From: Galeruca laticollis
Lineage: Eukaryota > Arthropoda > Insecta > Coleoptera > Chrysomelidae
Assembly (NCBI GenBank): GCA_963921935.1
Contig: OY998177.1
Span: 13,119,280-13,183,279 of the forward strand
Direction: 5' to 3'
Length of the DNA: 64,000 nucleotides
A program made the translations under genes and the position numbers. Of this stretch, positions 10,764-21,439 are shown piece by piece (the stretch's first letter is position 1; each line of letters opens with the position of its first letter). The notes beneath the pieces are model-generated. The model saw only the letters and a list, made by a program, of their open reading frames with translations, was not told the DNA's origin and searched no databases.

Positions 10764-11947
10764 ATGGCTGAATGGTCGCAGGGAATGCGACCTCGAACGT
10801 CCCCCTGGGGGTACCAGGCAACACCCCCTTAGAAACAGCCTTTATCTGGCATGCGCGGCTCTGCCAGAGATGACGGACATTTCCCTAGCTACTCGTGGGA
10901 CCAGAAAGGACCAACAAAAGAACGCACACCTCCAATACCAAAGCACCGTCGAGGTAAAAGAATCTGCAGTGCTGAGGCAAAGAAAAGGAGGAAAGCGAGG
11001 CAGCAAGCTGGCGTCTCTACAGACACCACTAGCGTCACTCGCCCCTCCCTTTCTGAAGCTGGCACCAGCGGCCAAAACCTTAAGGGTGGCGATGGCAGTT
11101 CCTCCTCCAAATAGGCGCGGAACGTGTCGCCCCCCAAGTAAAGAAGCGCATCCGCTCCAATACCTCAGAGGAAAACTCTTCCAGAGGAAAGAGGACGCGG
11201 ATGGATGCTAACACAGCGAAGCAGCTACCAGCCACTTACGGGTAGCTATTATAGATAAGGCCGATACATACGGTAAAGTAACTACCGATAATGGAGACCT
11301 TATCAAAAAACAAAGAATGGAGGCTTTGAACATAACCCTTATGTCCGCCTCCGGCAGTCAGAAAAAGCCACCTACTTTCAGGTCATGGTCGCACTCTGGT
11401 GAAATAATCAGAGTCGCCTGCGATAATGACGAAATGCTAGAGTGGCTAAAGAATACAGTTTCAAAACTGAAACCGTGGAAGGAGGCTAAGCTCGACGTGT
11501 ACACGCCGACAACCTCCCCCAGCTGACAAAAGCCACCCTCTGGGTCCCCAGTGAAGCTCACGCTGACAAAGAGGATGTGCTGCGCCGGCTGGACAAACAA
11601 AACCCAGTCCTTCGGGTGGATGCATAGTTTTCCTTCCACCACGAAGTGAAGGTCAATCCCAAACGACACCTATTCGTCTTTGGCATAAGAGACGAGGAAA
11701 TGGGAGTCCTGAAAAACGATCAATGAGGATGAGCTACGCGTTCACCTCATTGATTGTTAAAACTCTGAAACTGGACCCGGAACGGAGGGGATCGAGCACG
11801 GATCCCCCTCTCCCATCCGAGGAACTCCAAGGAGCTGTTCCTTCTGCGGAGACTGTCGAACCATCCTCCAATATTGCGGCCGAGTCTCCTGGCAGAACTA
11901 ACAGCTCTAAGCCAGGATACAGGCGACGTCAACCCACCTCCAAGTGA
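10764..11947 (+). pseudogene. LINE copy B ORF1 (DUF4780-like)
   Basis: The ATG at 10764 opens MAEWSQGMRPRTSP; a TAG interrupts the frame after about 22 codons, and the same frame then runs to about 11114 through a basic AKKRRKARQQ stretch. After frameshifts, 11317-11526 encodes MEALNITLMSASGSQKKP, then EIIRVACDNDEMLEWLKN and KLKPWKEAKLDV, matching the DUF4780 domain found in ORF1-like proteins of insect LINEs, probably RNA-binding. The tail (SSTDPPLPS and SAETVEPSS) is shared with copy A. The reading is broken in at least four places, so no product is expected. Confidence 0.75.
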
Positions 11948-11999
11948 GGAAGTGGAGATGGCCTAAAAGAAATACCCATCTCACCACCATCAAGCAGAG

Positions 12000-14104
12000 A
12001 TGGACAATGAAATGGCAAGATTTATACAGTGCAACTTTCAACACAAAAAGGTGGCTTCGGCAACACTATGCCGCCACCTGGATGTGACGCAGGACACAAT
12101 AGCACTTATTCAAGAACCCTGGATAAGACAAACCAAAATCATGGGTCTAAATAATCCAAAAGGTTTAATTTTCAGCTTTCCAAGCAATCAGCAACCTAGG
12201 ACGGCCATATACGTCCCTAGAAATTTTAAAACCTACCCACTGACGCATTTTTCGTCCTACGACCTAACGGTAGTGAAGGTTGAATATGCACAGAAAGTTT
12301 GAAAGAAAGTGTTAATACTGGCATCCGCATACTTCCTCTCAGACGCAGCTAAACCACCACCAACTAAGGAGCTGGAGGACCTTGTGGAACACTGTCTCAC
12401 CTAGAAGCTTGAACTGGTAATAGGCTGCGATTCAAACTATCACCACGTAAGCTGGGGCAGCAAAGATGTTACCACTAGAGGTAAGTCTTTTTATGATTAT
12501 ATAACTAACAAGAATCTTTGTATTCTAAATAGAGTTGCTAAACCAACTTTTATTAACTCTCGTTGTCAAACGCAAATAGATATTACCCTATCTACTATTA
12601 ATACTTGGAATATGATCTCCGGCTGGCATGTAACCGACGATATTTCAATGTCGGACCACCGCTGGATAAAATTCGACATAAAACTTGCGCTCACAACCTC
12701 CACAATGACTCGCGACCCCAGGAAAACGGATAGGACAAAATATGTCCACTGTTTGAAAGGGGATCTGCGAGGAGTCGAGGATGTGTTGCCAACGATAAAG
12801 GAGATTTGGAAAGTTATTATGAAACAATTCAAAACTCCATCATTAATGCCTACAAGATGTCTTGCCCACTCAGGCGGGTCGATCTCGATGGAGCCTCCAC
12901 TTCGTGGTGGTGCCATGAGATTGATCAGCTCAGGGGGACGGAGAGGAAATCTTTTAATAAGGCTAAAATAACTAGACTCAAAGAGGATTGGAACTCATAC
13001 AAGTCTCACCTCAAGGAGAATAAAAAAGTCATTAGACAAAAACAAAGGGAAGCAAGGAGAATCTATTGCGAGGATATCGAGGATTTCCCCCAAGCAGCTA
13101 GACTCCAAAAAGCCCTCTCAAAAGATCCCCACCGTCATATCGGTATACTAACCAGAGAGGATGGCACTAAAACTGCCAACCTAAAGGAAAGTCTTCAATT
13201 ATTGATGTCAACTCACTTCCCTGACTCCAGAACCACAAATACGGCGGCCTGGGAGAATGAGGAGAATCACTACCCGACGGACGATGACTGGTGTATATCA
13301 CGACAGATCGTCGACGCGGACAGACTGAGGTGGGCCACCTTAGGCTTCTCCCCCTTTAAATCCCCGGGAACGGACGGCATTTATCCAGCCCTACTTCAGT
13401 GGGGCCTGGATGACCTAATGCCGCATCTGGTAGGAATCCTCAGATCCTCACTGGCACTGAGGTATATTCCAAAAGGTTGGAGAGAAGTCAAAGTCGTGTT
13501 CATACCAAAACCAGGAAGAATGGACTATTCCATCCCAATAGCATATCGACCCATTAGCCTCACATTGTTTTCAATGAATACTTTAGAGAGGCTGTGCGAA
13601 CGATACATAAGGGATGTGATGATAACACGAAATCCACTGCATCCAAATCAACATGCATACACTCCAAGGAAGTCCACCGATTCGGCTCTTCATCTCGTGG
13701 CGGGCCGCATCTAGAGATCGTTGGGAACTAAGGAGTCCACCCTGGGTGTATTCATAGGTATAGAAGGCGCATTTGATAGAACCACTTTTCCTAAAATAAC
13801 TAATGCACTTTCCAACAAAAATATCCCCCAAACCATGAATGGCTGGATATATAACATGCTCTCAAAAAGAGCAATAAAAATCAGTGTGGATGATGTAACC
13901 ATCAGAGGCTTGGTAGAAGGTTGTCCACAGGGAGGGGTGCTCTCACCACTACTATGGAACATGGTCTTAGACTCCTTGGTCAGCCACCTCAATGATAACA
14001 ACTTCTACACAATAGCATACGCAGATGACCTAGTGATTCTGCTAACAGGAAGATTCGAGGAGACACTCTGCTATGGAGGTAATCCTCGTTCTCACTCCCC
14101 TTGA
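12000..14104 (+). pseudogene. LINE copy B ORF2: endonuclease and RT fingers/palm
   Basis: The ATG at 12000 begins MDNEMARFIQCNFQHKK; IALIQEPWI is the endonuclease E-containing motif. After a frameshift near 12300 the endonuclease continues (VIGCDSNYHH; SDHRWIKFDIK). The RT follows from about 12806: FKSPGTDGIYP, VKVVFIPKPGR, IAYRPISLTLFSMN, then after a stop at 13712 GVFIGIEGAFDRT, VEGCPQGGVLSPLLWN and YADDLVILL. At about 14070 the sequence jumps from just after YADD to the connector before RNase H. This suggests a deletion of roughly 200 residues of thumb, judged against the family's usual length. Confidence 0.85.
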
Positions 14105-15155
14105 CATATACATCAAGGAGGTTGTCTTGATGACCATGGCACGTCTGCGCTCTACTGGTATACAACCTGATGTAGGATCCGGTAAACTGAGACGTAAATT
14201 GTGGCAAGAGGCCCTCAGGGAGATCCCACTGCTGCAGACCAATACGGACTCGATTCCACCGCGATATGCCTTCAACAGGCCCTACAAGGTAATCTTTAAA
14301 AACAACTCACAAGACCTATTGGAAGAAGGCGCAATCCGCATCTTCACAGACGGGTCTTAATCCAATGTGGGCTCAGGATGTGGTATTTTTTCCAGATCCC
14401 TGAATCTAAATATAAAATGGGCAATGGGCTGCAATGCAAGTGTTGCTCAAACAGAGCTCACTGCTATCTGCATCGCTGCTAAAGAGATTACCAAAAGGAA
14501 AATCACAGGTAATAATATATACATCCTTACGGACAGTAGACAAACACTACTAGCCCTGAATAGACCACGTATTACATCAGGCCTAGTACTAGAATGTCAC
14601 ATGGCCTTAATCGAAGCCTGTAACAACAACACGGTCACTTTAGGCTGGATCAAGGGCCATGAGAAATCAAAAGGAAACCGTATTGCAGACTCGCTAGCCA
14701 GGAAGGCAGCCTCCCAAAAACTCTTGGGACCTGGCACTTTCATTGTTCTATCGGCGTCAGCGACGGCCGACCTATTAAAGGAACACTCCCTTAATGAGTT
14801 TAAGGATAGATGGGACGACGCAGAAGGCTGCCTTGCCAAGGAACTGCTACAGTATCCGGATAGCAAAGTATCCAAAAAATACGTGACTATGAACAGGCGG
14901 AACCTGCGAACAGCCACGGGTATTCTGACTGGTCACTGCCACCTACGAAAACACCTTCATAGACTACGTCTATCCAACCCCCCACTTTGTAGAGGATGTG
15001 AACAAGAAGATGAGACTATCGAACACATTCTTTGCGAATGTCAGACACTCTCTCATTTTAGGTTTCAAGTATTCGGCGAGCACAGGCTAATATACGCCAA
15101 TATGAGGGAACTTAATTCAGGCGACGTTATCGCCTACTTCAAGGAAGTAGGCTAG
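14073..15155 (+). pseudogene. LINE copy B ORF2: connector, RNase H and zinc-binding tail
   Basis: The connector (LTPLDIYIKEV, RAFNRPY-like) leads to RNase H: IRIFTDGS, a TAA codon, then SNVGSGCGIFSR. Further motifs are AQTELTAICIAAKEI with the second catalytic acid, YILTDSRQTLLAL with the third, and WIKGHEKSKGNRIADSLA with the His/Asp end. The C-terminal tail has HCHLRKHLHRLRL, PLCRGCEQEDETIEHILCEC, a cysteine-rich zinc-binding motif usual in this LINE group. RNase H removes the RNA strand of the replication intermediate. Only one stop interrupts the domain. Confidence 0.88.
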
Positions 15156-15260
15156 ATGATGAGCTAGAAGGAAGTTTTGAACCTCAGAAGGATGCACAAT
15201 GGGCCAATTGGGGCCTAAGTGCTGTGGGGTCACCCACCCTTCAAACCTTTACAGATACAG

Positions 15261-15273
15261 ATCACATACAGAT
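15261..15273 (+). repeat. Target-site duplication of LINE copy B, 3' side
   Basis: Exact copy of 10513-10525 (ATCACATACAGAT); PLE-1 coding sequence resumes from here. Confidence 0.93.
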
Positions 15274-15990
15274 ATTACAATTCATAATAGTTCGGTCCAC
15301 CCATTCGGGTCATAAACTAGCAGCTTTCAATAGTATGATACACAGACTCTTAACAGTCCCATTAAATACTAATAATTATAACAAAGAATTAAATATTATA
15401 AAACAAATAGCAGTTAATGATTATTGTGATCCAAATTTAATTGACAATATCATAACTGAAAAGATACAAAAACAGACTTTAGAACAAGTATTCCCTTCTG
15501 ATAAAAATAATAATAAACAATTTAAAAGCTCAACATACTTTGGAACACCATCCTTAAAAATTAATCATTTTCAGAAACTTTAGACATGAATATTTGCTTT
15601 AAAACTGATTACAGTTTATCCAAACTCTTTAAAAATAACAAATCTAAAACTGCAAAATTGAACAAATCAGGAGTATATAAATTAGAATGTGGTCATAACA
15701 ACTGTGATAAAATTTATATCGGTAGAACTTTAAGAAATTTTAAAACCAGAATTTTGGAATACAAACGTAGCTATGACAACAAAAAATTAAATTCTAACTA
15801 TTTAAATCGTTTATAGAAAACCAACACATTTTCGACCCAAATTTTGAAATTTTGCAAGTAGTCGGAAAATTCTTTAGTTTAAATTTATTAGATGCTCTTG
15901 AGATAAACAAAAATAAATATTCAGGTAACCTTCTAAACCACCAAATAGATATCAATCACTCTCCTTTATTTAACCTTTTTACCTAGAAGA
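15274..15990 (+). pseudogene. PLE-1 C-terminal RT linker and GIY-YIG endonuclease
   Basis: After the LINE, KLAAFNSMIHRLLTVPLN and QIAVNDYCDPNLIDN match the region between RT and endonuclease in Penelope-like elements. A stop at about 15581 precedes the next frame, where SGVYKLECGHNNCDKIYIG is the GIY-YIG core and RTLRNFKTRILEYKR carries the conserved Arg. The endonuclease then frays: the frame ends at 15816 and continues in another frame through NPNFEILQVVGK-like sequence to INHSPLF near 15970. GIY-YIG nicks the target DNA in this element class. It is a broken copy. Confidence 0.85.
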
Positions 15991-16121
15991 TAGTTCAGAA
16001 ATGTTTGTAGTGAATTAATTTCCAGGTAATTTCTTTCAATACCTTTCTTACCATTAGTATAATAGAATTCTGTATTTATGCACTATATATATTAAAACAT
16101 TTTCAAATTACATCTTCATTT

Positions 16122-16159
16122 GTTTTGAGAAAGCTACTGTGTTAGTGAAACGCATCAAC
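16122..16159 (+). ncRNA. Hammerhead-ribozyme-like hairpin in the PLE-1 tail
   Basis: GTT, TTGAGAA, A, GCTA-loop-TAGT, GAAA, CGCA, TC, AAC. The parts correspond to stem I, core, one extra base, stem II, GAAA, a minimal stem III, the UH cleavage position and closing stem I. The core reads UUGAGAA where the consensus is CUGANGA. Stem III is weak. Penelope-like elements are known to carry minimal type I hammerheads in their terminal repeats. Activity here is doubtful. Confidence 0.4.
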
Positions 16160-16210
16160 TAGTTTAAATTGAACATTAGTTCAATTAAATGAAGTTTTAA
16201 ACAAATTAAA

Positions 16211-17359
16211 TTGTTTTATTTTCATCGTATATTATATTAGTTTATTTTGGAATCGCCTTACCCGCATATTTCTTTATTTTCTGTGTGTAGACACGCCGCC
16301 AAATATTTTTCCCTTTGCAATGCGCGTACCGCCCTAAAGGTTTTGCCGCTAGGAGCTATAGCACCCAAAAGACCCCTGGTTAAGCCGCACTGCTTAAAAG
16401 AACTTTAGTTAAAGGCAGAGAAAATATTAGCAGAATGTAGTTCGGCTCAAAACCAGTCTAAAACGTAAAGTATTACAGCATAAGACCGCGGACAATGAAT
16501 GGATAATTAAAAAAGGTATTGAGGTATTCGCAGCTATAAAACTAAAAAGGGTGTTGCGAACAAACCGCATGAAAAACTGTGCAATAATTAATTCTGTCGA
16601 ATTAAGAAACTATTTCAGGCGGCGTACTAAAAACGCCATAAAAGGGTAATTACCTCCTATAGGTAGAACGAACTAAATTTCCAACAAAGAACGAAAACAC
16701 ATTTCCCCGTTCCCTGTTTCATGTATACACAGACTTAATTTAATGGTACGGAAAAACGTGGAATCGGAGTAAAAGAAACAAAAGTTAAATGAACATGAAT
16801 CCATATTGATCCAATAGCGTACAATTTGTTGCGTGGGAAGCTGCACATAATGACGTCACGGATGTTCCGGAGGCGTGCAAGATGTCGTCACGTGTTATTA
16901 GGTGTTAAGTTTCTCAGTGAACTGGACGAATTGAAGCTGATGCTATTCGTATCTTTCGTTTAGAGGAAACATATTGGAAATTGAAAATATATTTCATGTT
17001 ATTGTCATCTACAAGGTATAGCTCTTGAAATTTTTATAATAAAATAGAAAAGTATAGATGAATATTTAATAGAATTCATGAGATATTGTGAGAGTATTGG
17101 CAAATGCTTAAGGAAGAATGTATTTTATATGAAAACATTCCTTTTCAAATTTTTGTTCTTAATAATTAGTCAAGTGATTAACAGTAAGGAAGATGGAACA
17201 TGGAAGAGGATAAGGTTGAACAGAGGGAACCAAATATAATATTAAAAAAACAGTAGCGCTAAGCAGAGGCAGGAGGGCAAATGACAGGAAATTAAACCAA
17301 GCAATGAAAAAGGAAACAATACCGGAATCAACGAACAGACATGAGAAAGCTATATTAAA
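16211..17359. other. No recognised gene
   Basis: Non-coding by inspection. A moderately GC-richer piece (16290-16420) and a TGACGTCA palindrome near 16851 are present but isolated. From about 17220 the sequence may already be the 5' part of the RTE LINE. Confidence 0.4.
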
Positions 17360-19260
17360 GAAAGAAACGTGGAATGTAAGAGGTACGTGCGCAGAAGGAG
17401 CACTGAAAGTTTTAAGGCATGAAATATATAGATATTAAATCAACATATAAGGAATTCCAGAAACCAAACAAGAAGGGGCGTTTGTAAGCGAAATAGAAAA
17501 ATACATATTCTTCAATAGTGGAGGAGCGAGAAGGACTCTGTGAATAGGATTTATTATAGCCAGACAATGCAGGACGAGTGAAAATATTTAAAGCGATATC
17601 AAAGCGAATGTGTTATTTGCAAATTAATATAAAGAAAGAAAATATGAGCATACTGAACATACACGCACCAACTGAAGGGGATGAATATGAAATCTAGGAA
17701 AAATATTACGAATAATTAGAAGAAGTGTTTAACATGATGCCAAAGAAAGACATCAAAATAATGAGAGTTGACGCCAACGCAAAAATCGGCATAGTTATGT
17801 ATATGCCACTAATCTTTCAAAATTATTGTAGACCTCTGAGTTTTAAAATCGTATTAACTGGCGACGAAATAATTGCATTAAAAATCTCTCCGAAGTCTTG
17901 GAACAATCACTGCAAAAGCAGACACTAATCAAGCAAAATAGAACACAATGGAAAATTCCTAACAAAATGGCTTATGTCTCTTTTCATCCCACTTCTGAAA
18001 AAAACAACGCAACAAGATGTGATGACCACATATTGATCAGCTTGATGAGTCACACTCTTAAAATATTTCTGAAGGTCATTCACTACAGAATTTCCACCAA
18101 ATGCGAAAGCGTTATTGGATCTTCTCAATTCGGTTTTAGAAAGGGTCTCGGTACAACAGAGCCACTAGTCGCAACCCATGTATTAATTCAGCACTGCTAC
18201 GATGAGAGAAAAGATGTAGTGATGTGTTTTATAGACTATGAAAAGGCGTTTGATAGAGTGCAACATCACAAACTCGTTTAAATACTACGGCGAGTTGACA
18301 TAGATCAGAAAGATATACGCTGTATTGGAAACTTGTACTGAAACCAAACAGCTGCAGTTAGAGTTGACAATGAGGACACATAAGCACAGAAAATCCTCAG
18401 AGGTGTAAGGCCTGATTAACGTATACTCTGAAAATATCTTTCGAGAAGCCCTCGAAGGACAACAATTGGGCATCAAAGTAAATGGATCAACAATATACGG
18501 TATGCAGATGACACAGTCCTGATAGCAGGTAACATGAATGACTTTCAAAGACTTCTGGACTTGGTAGGAATACATAGCCGGTTGATGGGGATTCACATTA
18601 ATATAAAAAAAGACTAAATTCATAATAATCACTCGTATATTTGATGATTTCCCGAATGCAAAGTTATCATATAATAGTGAAGGCATAGAACGGGTAAAAA
18701 AGTTTAAATACCTGGGAACCTGGCTATGTGAAAACTGTTCTTCAGACGTAGAAATCAGGTGCCGGATAGAAAAAGCGAGGAGCTCATTCATGAGATTCAA
18801 AAACGTCTTCACTAACTCTGACTTCGACCTCAATTTCAGAATAAGATTCACAAAATGCGACGTATTGTATGGCATGGAAGGCTGTACTCTGAAGGTGAAT
18901 ACCATCAACAGACTGGAAGCATTTGAAATGGGGATCTATCGAAGTATCTTGAAAGTTCCATGGACGGCAAAAAAAACCAACGAGGAAATTCTGTGGAGGG
19001 CAGAGAGAGAACGTGAATTGCTGAACACTATAAAACGCAGGAAAACAGCGTACCTGGGACATGTGATATGCAACGAGAGATACCAGTTGCTTTAACTACT
19101 AATAGAAGGAAAGATAGAGGGAAGGAGGGGAGTGGGCAAAAGGAGGATGTCGTGGCTCCGAAATATCAAGCAGTGGACAGGGATGAAAACCACAGGAGAA
19201 TTAATCCACAGCATCAGAGACAGAACGAAATTGTCAGAAGTAGTCGCAAACATCAATTAA
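17360..19260 (+). pseudogene. RTE-type LINE ORF (endonuclease-RT), heavily decayed
   Basis: Across frames I read TWNVRGTCAEGALKVL (endonuclease start), NMMPKKDIKIMRVDANAKIG (endonuclease loop, conserved GDFNAK altered), then RT: SSQFGFRKGLGTTE, VMCFIDYEKAFDRVQHHKL (motif A), NIRYADDTVLIAG (about 18490), FKYLGTWL, and AYLGHVICNERYQLL with a KIEGRRGVGKRRMSWL tail. These are typical of RTE-type LINEs whose proteins are often mislabelled craniofacial development protein 2-like in insect annotations. It ends in a GAAGAA-rich tail near 19285. Multiple stops and frameshifts make it non-functional. A short piece of the same tail may recur at 35835-36000. Confidence 0.82.
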
Positions 19261-19582
19261 TTGATAGCAGAAGAAGAAGAAAAGCATAAAGTTGAGTGGA
19301 CTCCTCTCAGAAGTAGCGACTTCATAATGTAGTGAGTAACTACTCCTCTTAGTGAGCGCGTACTCCGTGTGGGTTTGCATCAAATATAAAATAAATAATG
19401 AAAAACGGAGATATTCGTTACTCGGATCTAAAAGAAGCGGTCGAGTGGGCTCTCTGATTTGCAGAAAAATGTTAACAAAAATATATTAGATTTGGATGAG
19501 AATGGGAAAAATGAAAATCCAATTTCAATAAACCTATTTCCGGGGAAAATACCCACGCGAGAGCCCTAATGATTATTAATAG
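19261..19582. other. No recognised feature beyond LINE tail
   Basis: Starts with the AGAAGAAGAAG tail of the RTE LINE; the rest shows nothing I recognise. Confidence 0.4.
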
Positions 19583-19594
19583 TATTTCATAAAT
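19583..19594 (+). repeat. 12-bp target duplication (left) of the fold-back element
   Basis: TATTTCATAAAT, repeated exactly at 19852-19863. Length agrees with the 12-bp duplication around PLE-2. Confidence 0.88.
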
Positions 19595-19851
19595 GAAATT
19601 GACTGTCTCGACCCTTACTCCGTGGAATATGCTCATATTAGTGTTTTTAAATGAAACTCAAGGTCTCTAGTTAATTCCACAATATAATACAAGTTATTGA
19701 AAATTCTAACAAATTGACAATTGTTTCGATAAACCAATATCATCGATAATATTGATTTATCGAAACAATTGTCAATTTTTTAGAATTTTCAATAACTTGT
19801 ATTATATTGTGGAATTAACTAGAGACCTTGAGTTTCATTAAAAAACACTAA
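19595..19851 (-). mobile_element. Fold-back relic of the PLE-2 family (257 bp)
   Basis: Two inverted arms of about 100 bp meet near 19747. The outer 45 bp on the left (from GAAATTGACTGTCTCGACCC) are identical in kind to the right terminus of PLE-2 at 62040-62087, while the right arm stops at the same point as the left end of PLE-2 (AGTGTTTTT read outward). A 12-bp repeat TATTTCATAAAT occurs at 19583-19594 and 19852-19863. It is therefore a discrete insertion made of two inverted PLE terminal segments with no coding sequence. Confidence 0.88.
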
Positions 19852-19863
19852 TATTTCATAAAT
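19852..19863 (+). repeat. 12-bp target duplication (right) of the fold-back element
   Basis: TATTTCATAAAT, exact copy of 19583-19594. Confidence 0.88.
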
Positions 19864-20827
19864 GTTACTATATTTATTATTACTTTTAAGTTATCATATG
19901 AGTATATTTCCTGTTACCATTTTGAAATTGTTACTAATTTTGTTATTGTTCATTAAAGATCGTTCTTCAACTTCATAAAATATTTTAATTTGCGTCCTTC
20001 TATGATACTTATTTAGACTCCAAAGCCGTGAATAATTCTTGATATAGCATCTCTTCATAATTAACCTCTCTGCCGTATCACGGCATCTGTATAATCGGCT
20101 GCATTTTAGTTTTCAATCCGTTCTTGTGCAAAATAAAGTAACTCGTGACAAAAGAAGGCAATTTATCTGTTTCGACTGATATTTTGCTTGGTAGTATTGG
20201 AAAACTCAGCAGATTTATCGAGAGTTAGACCAATAGAAGATCAAAGGCATCATGGACGAGACAGTCAGGAGAAAATTTAAAAAGCTAAAGACATACCCCA
20301 GCTTCTAGATAAAGTAGCTGACGAACTACACCAGAGAAGATTACGCCAAATATCAACGGCCGAGAAAACAGCTGGATCATATCCAGCAATGAAGACCAAG
20401 ATGAGAAGAACGAAAAAAGATGAGCAGGATCTCGAGTAGGGCCAGCTTTAGCAAGTGGATCCACTCTTTAAGGTCGTTCTTAGACTTAGTAAGTCGGCTA
20501 AAATTGCCCCCTTCGAGAGGTCGCGCAACACACACACCTAACGCGAATAACGAGAAAAAGAAGCTAAAAAGTATTGAAGTGTACTGTACTACCCTGATGA
20601 GAAGAAGAGGACAGCCAGACACTTTCACAAAAACTCAGGGAAGTAGAATGGAGGAGTCACCAACAACTAAGACTGAGGTTTCCATTGAATTAAATGGGGA
20701 GTGGTGGTATGCTCTTCCCAGAATGCATCGATCTTTGATGGATACATTCTGGCAAGTGTGGGTTTGAACAGATGTGTCTGCACTCTTCCCTCGTGACAAA
20801 CAATGCTTTCAACTCACAACAGATGTA
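19864..20827. other. Unassigned; weak coding-like part at 20250-20767
   Basis: An open frame at 20420-20767 and adjacent basic, charged translations in other frames (for example KVADELHQRRLRQI and EKTAGSYPAMKTKMRR at 20300-20410) look more protein-like than their surroundings, but I recognise no family and see no start or splice structure. It may be a decayed ORF. The rest is AT-rich and featureless. Confidence 0.3.
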
Positions 20828-20834
20828 CATATCA

Positions 20835-21319
20835 TGTGCGATCCGGTATCATGGATCTCCAATTCGATAGCTCCTATGAGGAGAGTGAAGTTCAGGACAG
20901 TACAATTTACCCCAAAATAATGCTTGATTTCGGGTTTTAATTAGGAAGATGTAAAAATTCAGTTACTTCAAAAAATGACCGGCAACGTATAGAGATTCAC
21001 TCACCTGAGGTTTTCTTTTCCCACTAACTCTTAGAAAACTTTTCTTCAGAGAGCTCTCTCCAATGCAGCTTCGTTCACCATAACAGAAAACGTCTTTTTG
21101 TAAATTTCAACGTAAAAAAAATAATTAAGAATTACCGCACACGAATCTCATTGTTCCTCACCACGCAATGGTTAGATTAAGCCTGTGTATGTTTTGGAAA
21201 AATAAATAGAATCTCTAATTAACGCGAGCATGAAGGCAACCACGATTACAAACGTTTGTGGTTCGGGTTGTCTACCTCGCAGGAATATAATTTAAATTCA
21301 AATCTAATGAAACCCAACA
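20835..21319 (-). repeat. BEL/Pao 3' LTR
   Basis: Read on the minus strand it starts TGTTGGGTTTC and ends GCACA. It is preceded by a purine-rich tract (AGTGGGGAG at 21320-21335), the expected polypurine tract. Same length as the 5' LTR. Confidence 0.92.
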
Positions 21320-21439
21320 TACTCCCCACTAAAATGCAACTGACAAAGGGGCATTTTGGCAAAAATAACATATAACAAGATGAAAATAAATATGGGACTG
21401 TTGAACAAGTTCCATTAATAAATTTTGTACAAGAAAAAT

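Larger units (their letters stand above)
10526..15260 (+). mobile_element. LINE with RNase H (I/LOA/R1 group), copy B, both ends present
   Basis: A 4,735-bp LINE inserted in PLE-1, bounded by an exact 13-bp duplication. It starts GGCGGGGTTGG, has a 5' UTR with GCTT-rich repeats (10550-10610), ORF1 with a DUF4780-like domain, then ORF2 with endonuclease, RT and RNase H, and ends in ACAGATACAG with no long poly-A. ORF2 has lost its RT thumb by internal deletion near 14070. Copy A at 1-1172 is the same family. RNase H after RT places it in the I/LOA/R1 group; LOA-like is my best guess. Confidence 0.9.
9333..16210 (+). mobile_element. Penelope-like element PLE-1, split by a LINE
   Basis: A plus-strand Penelope-like retroelement. 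The RT part is at 9333-10525. Reading resumes at 15261 after a 4,735-bp LINE insertion, continues into a GIY-YIG endonuclease, and ends in a non-coding tail with a hammerhead-like hairpin (16122-16159). Exact target duplications mark the LINE insertion. The upstream limit is unclear because the 175-bp satellite abuts the coding region, and no second terminal repeat of PLE-1 was found. Confidence 0.85.

Noticed and set aside
10842..11137. Minus-strand frames of 77-82 codons
   Set aside because: They are antisense to LINE ORF1 in a GC-rich segment; no family resemblance.
16845..16900. TGACGTCA and GTCACGTG motifs as a promoter
   Set aside because: Single short palindromes with no gene positioned to use them.
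18285..18908. Minus-strand frame of 207 codons
   Set aside because: It is antisense to the RTE reverse transcriptase, whose motifs (YADD, YLGT) are clear on the plus strand.
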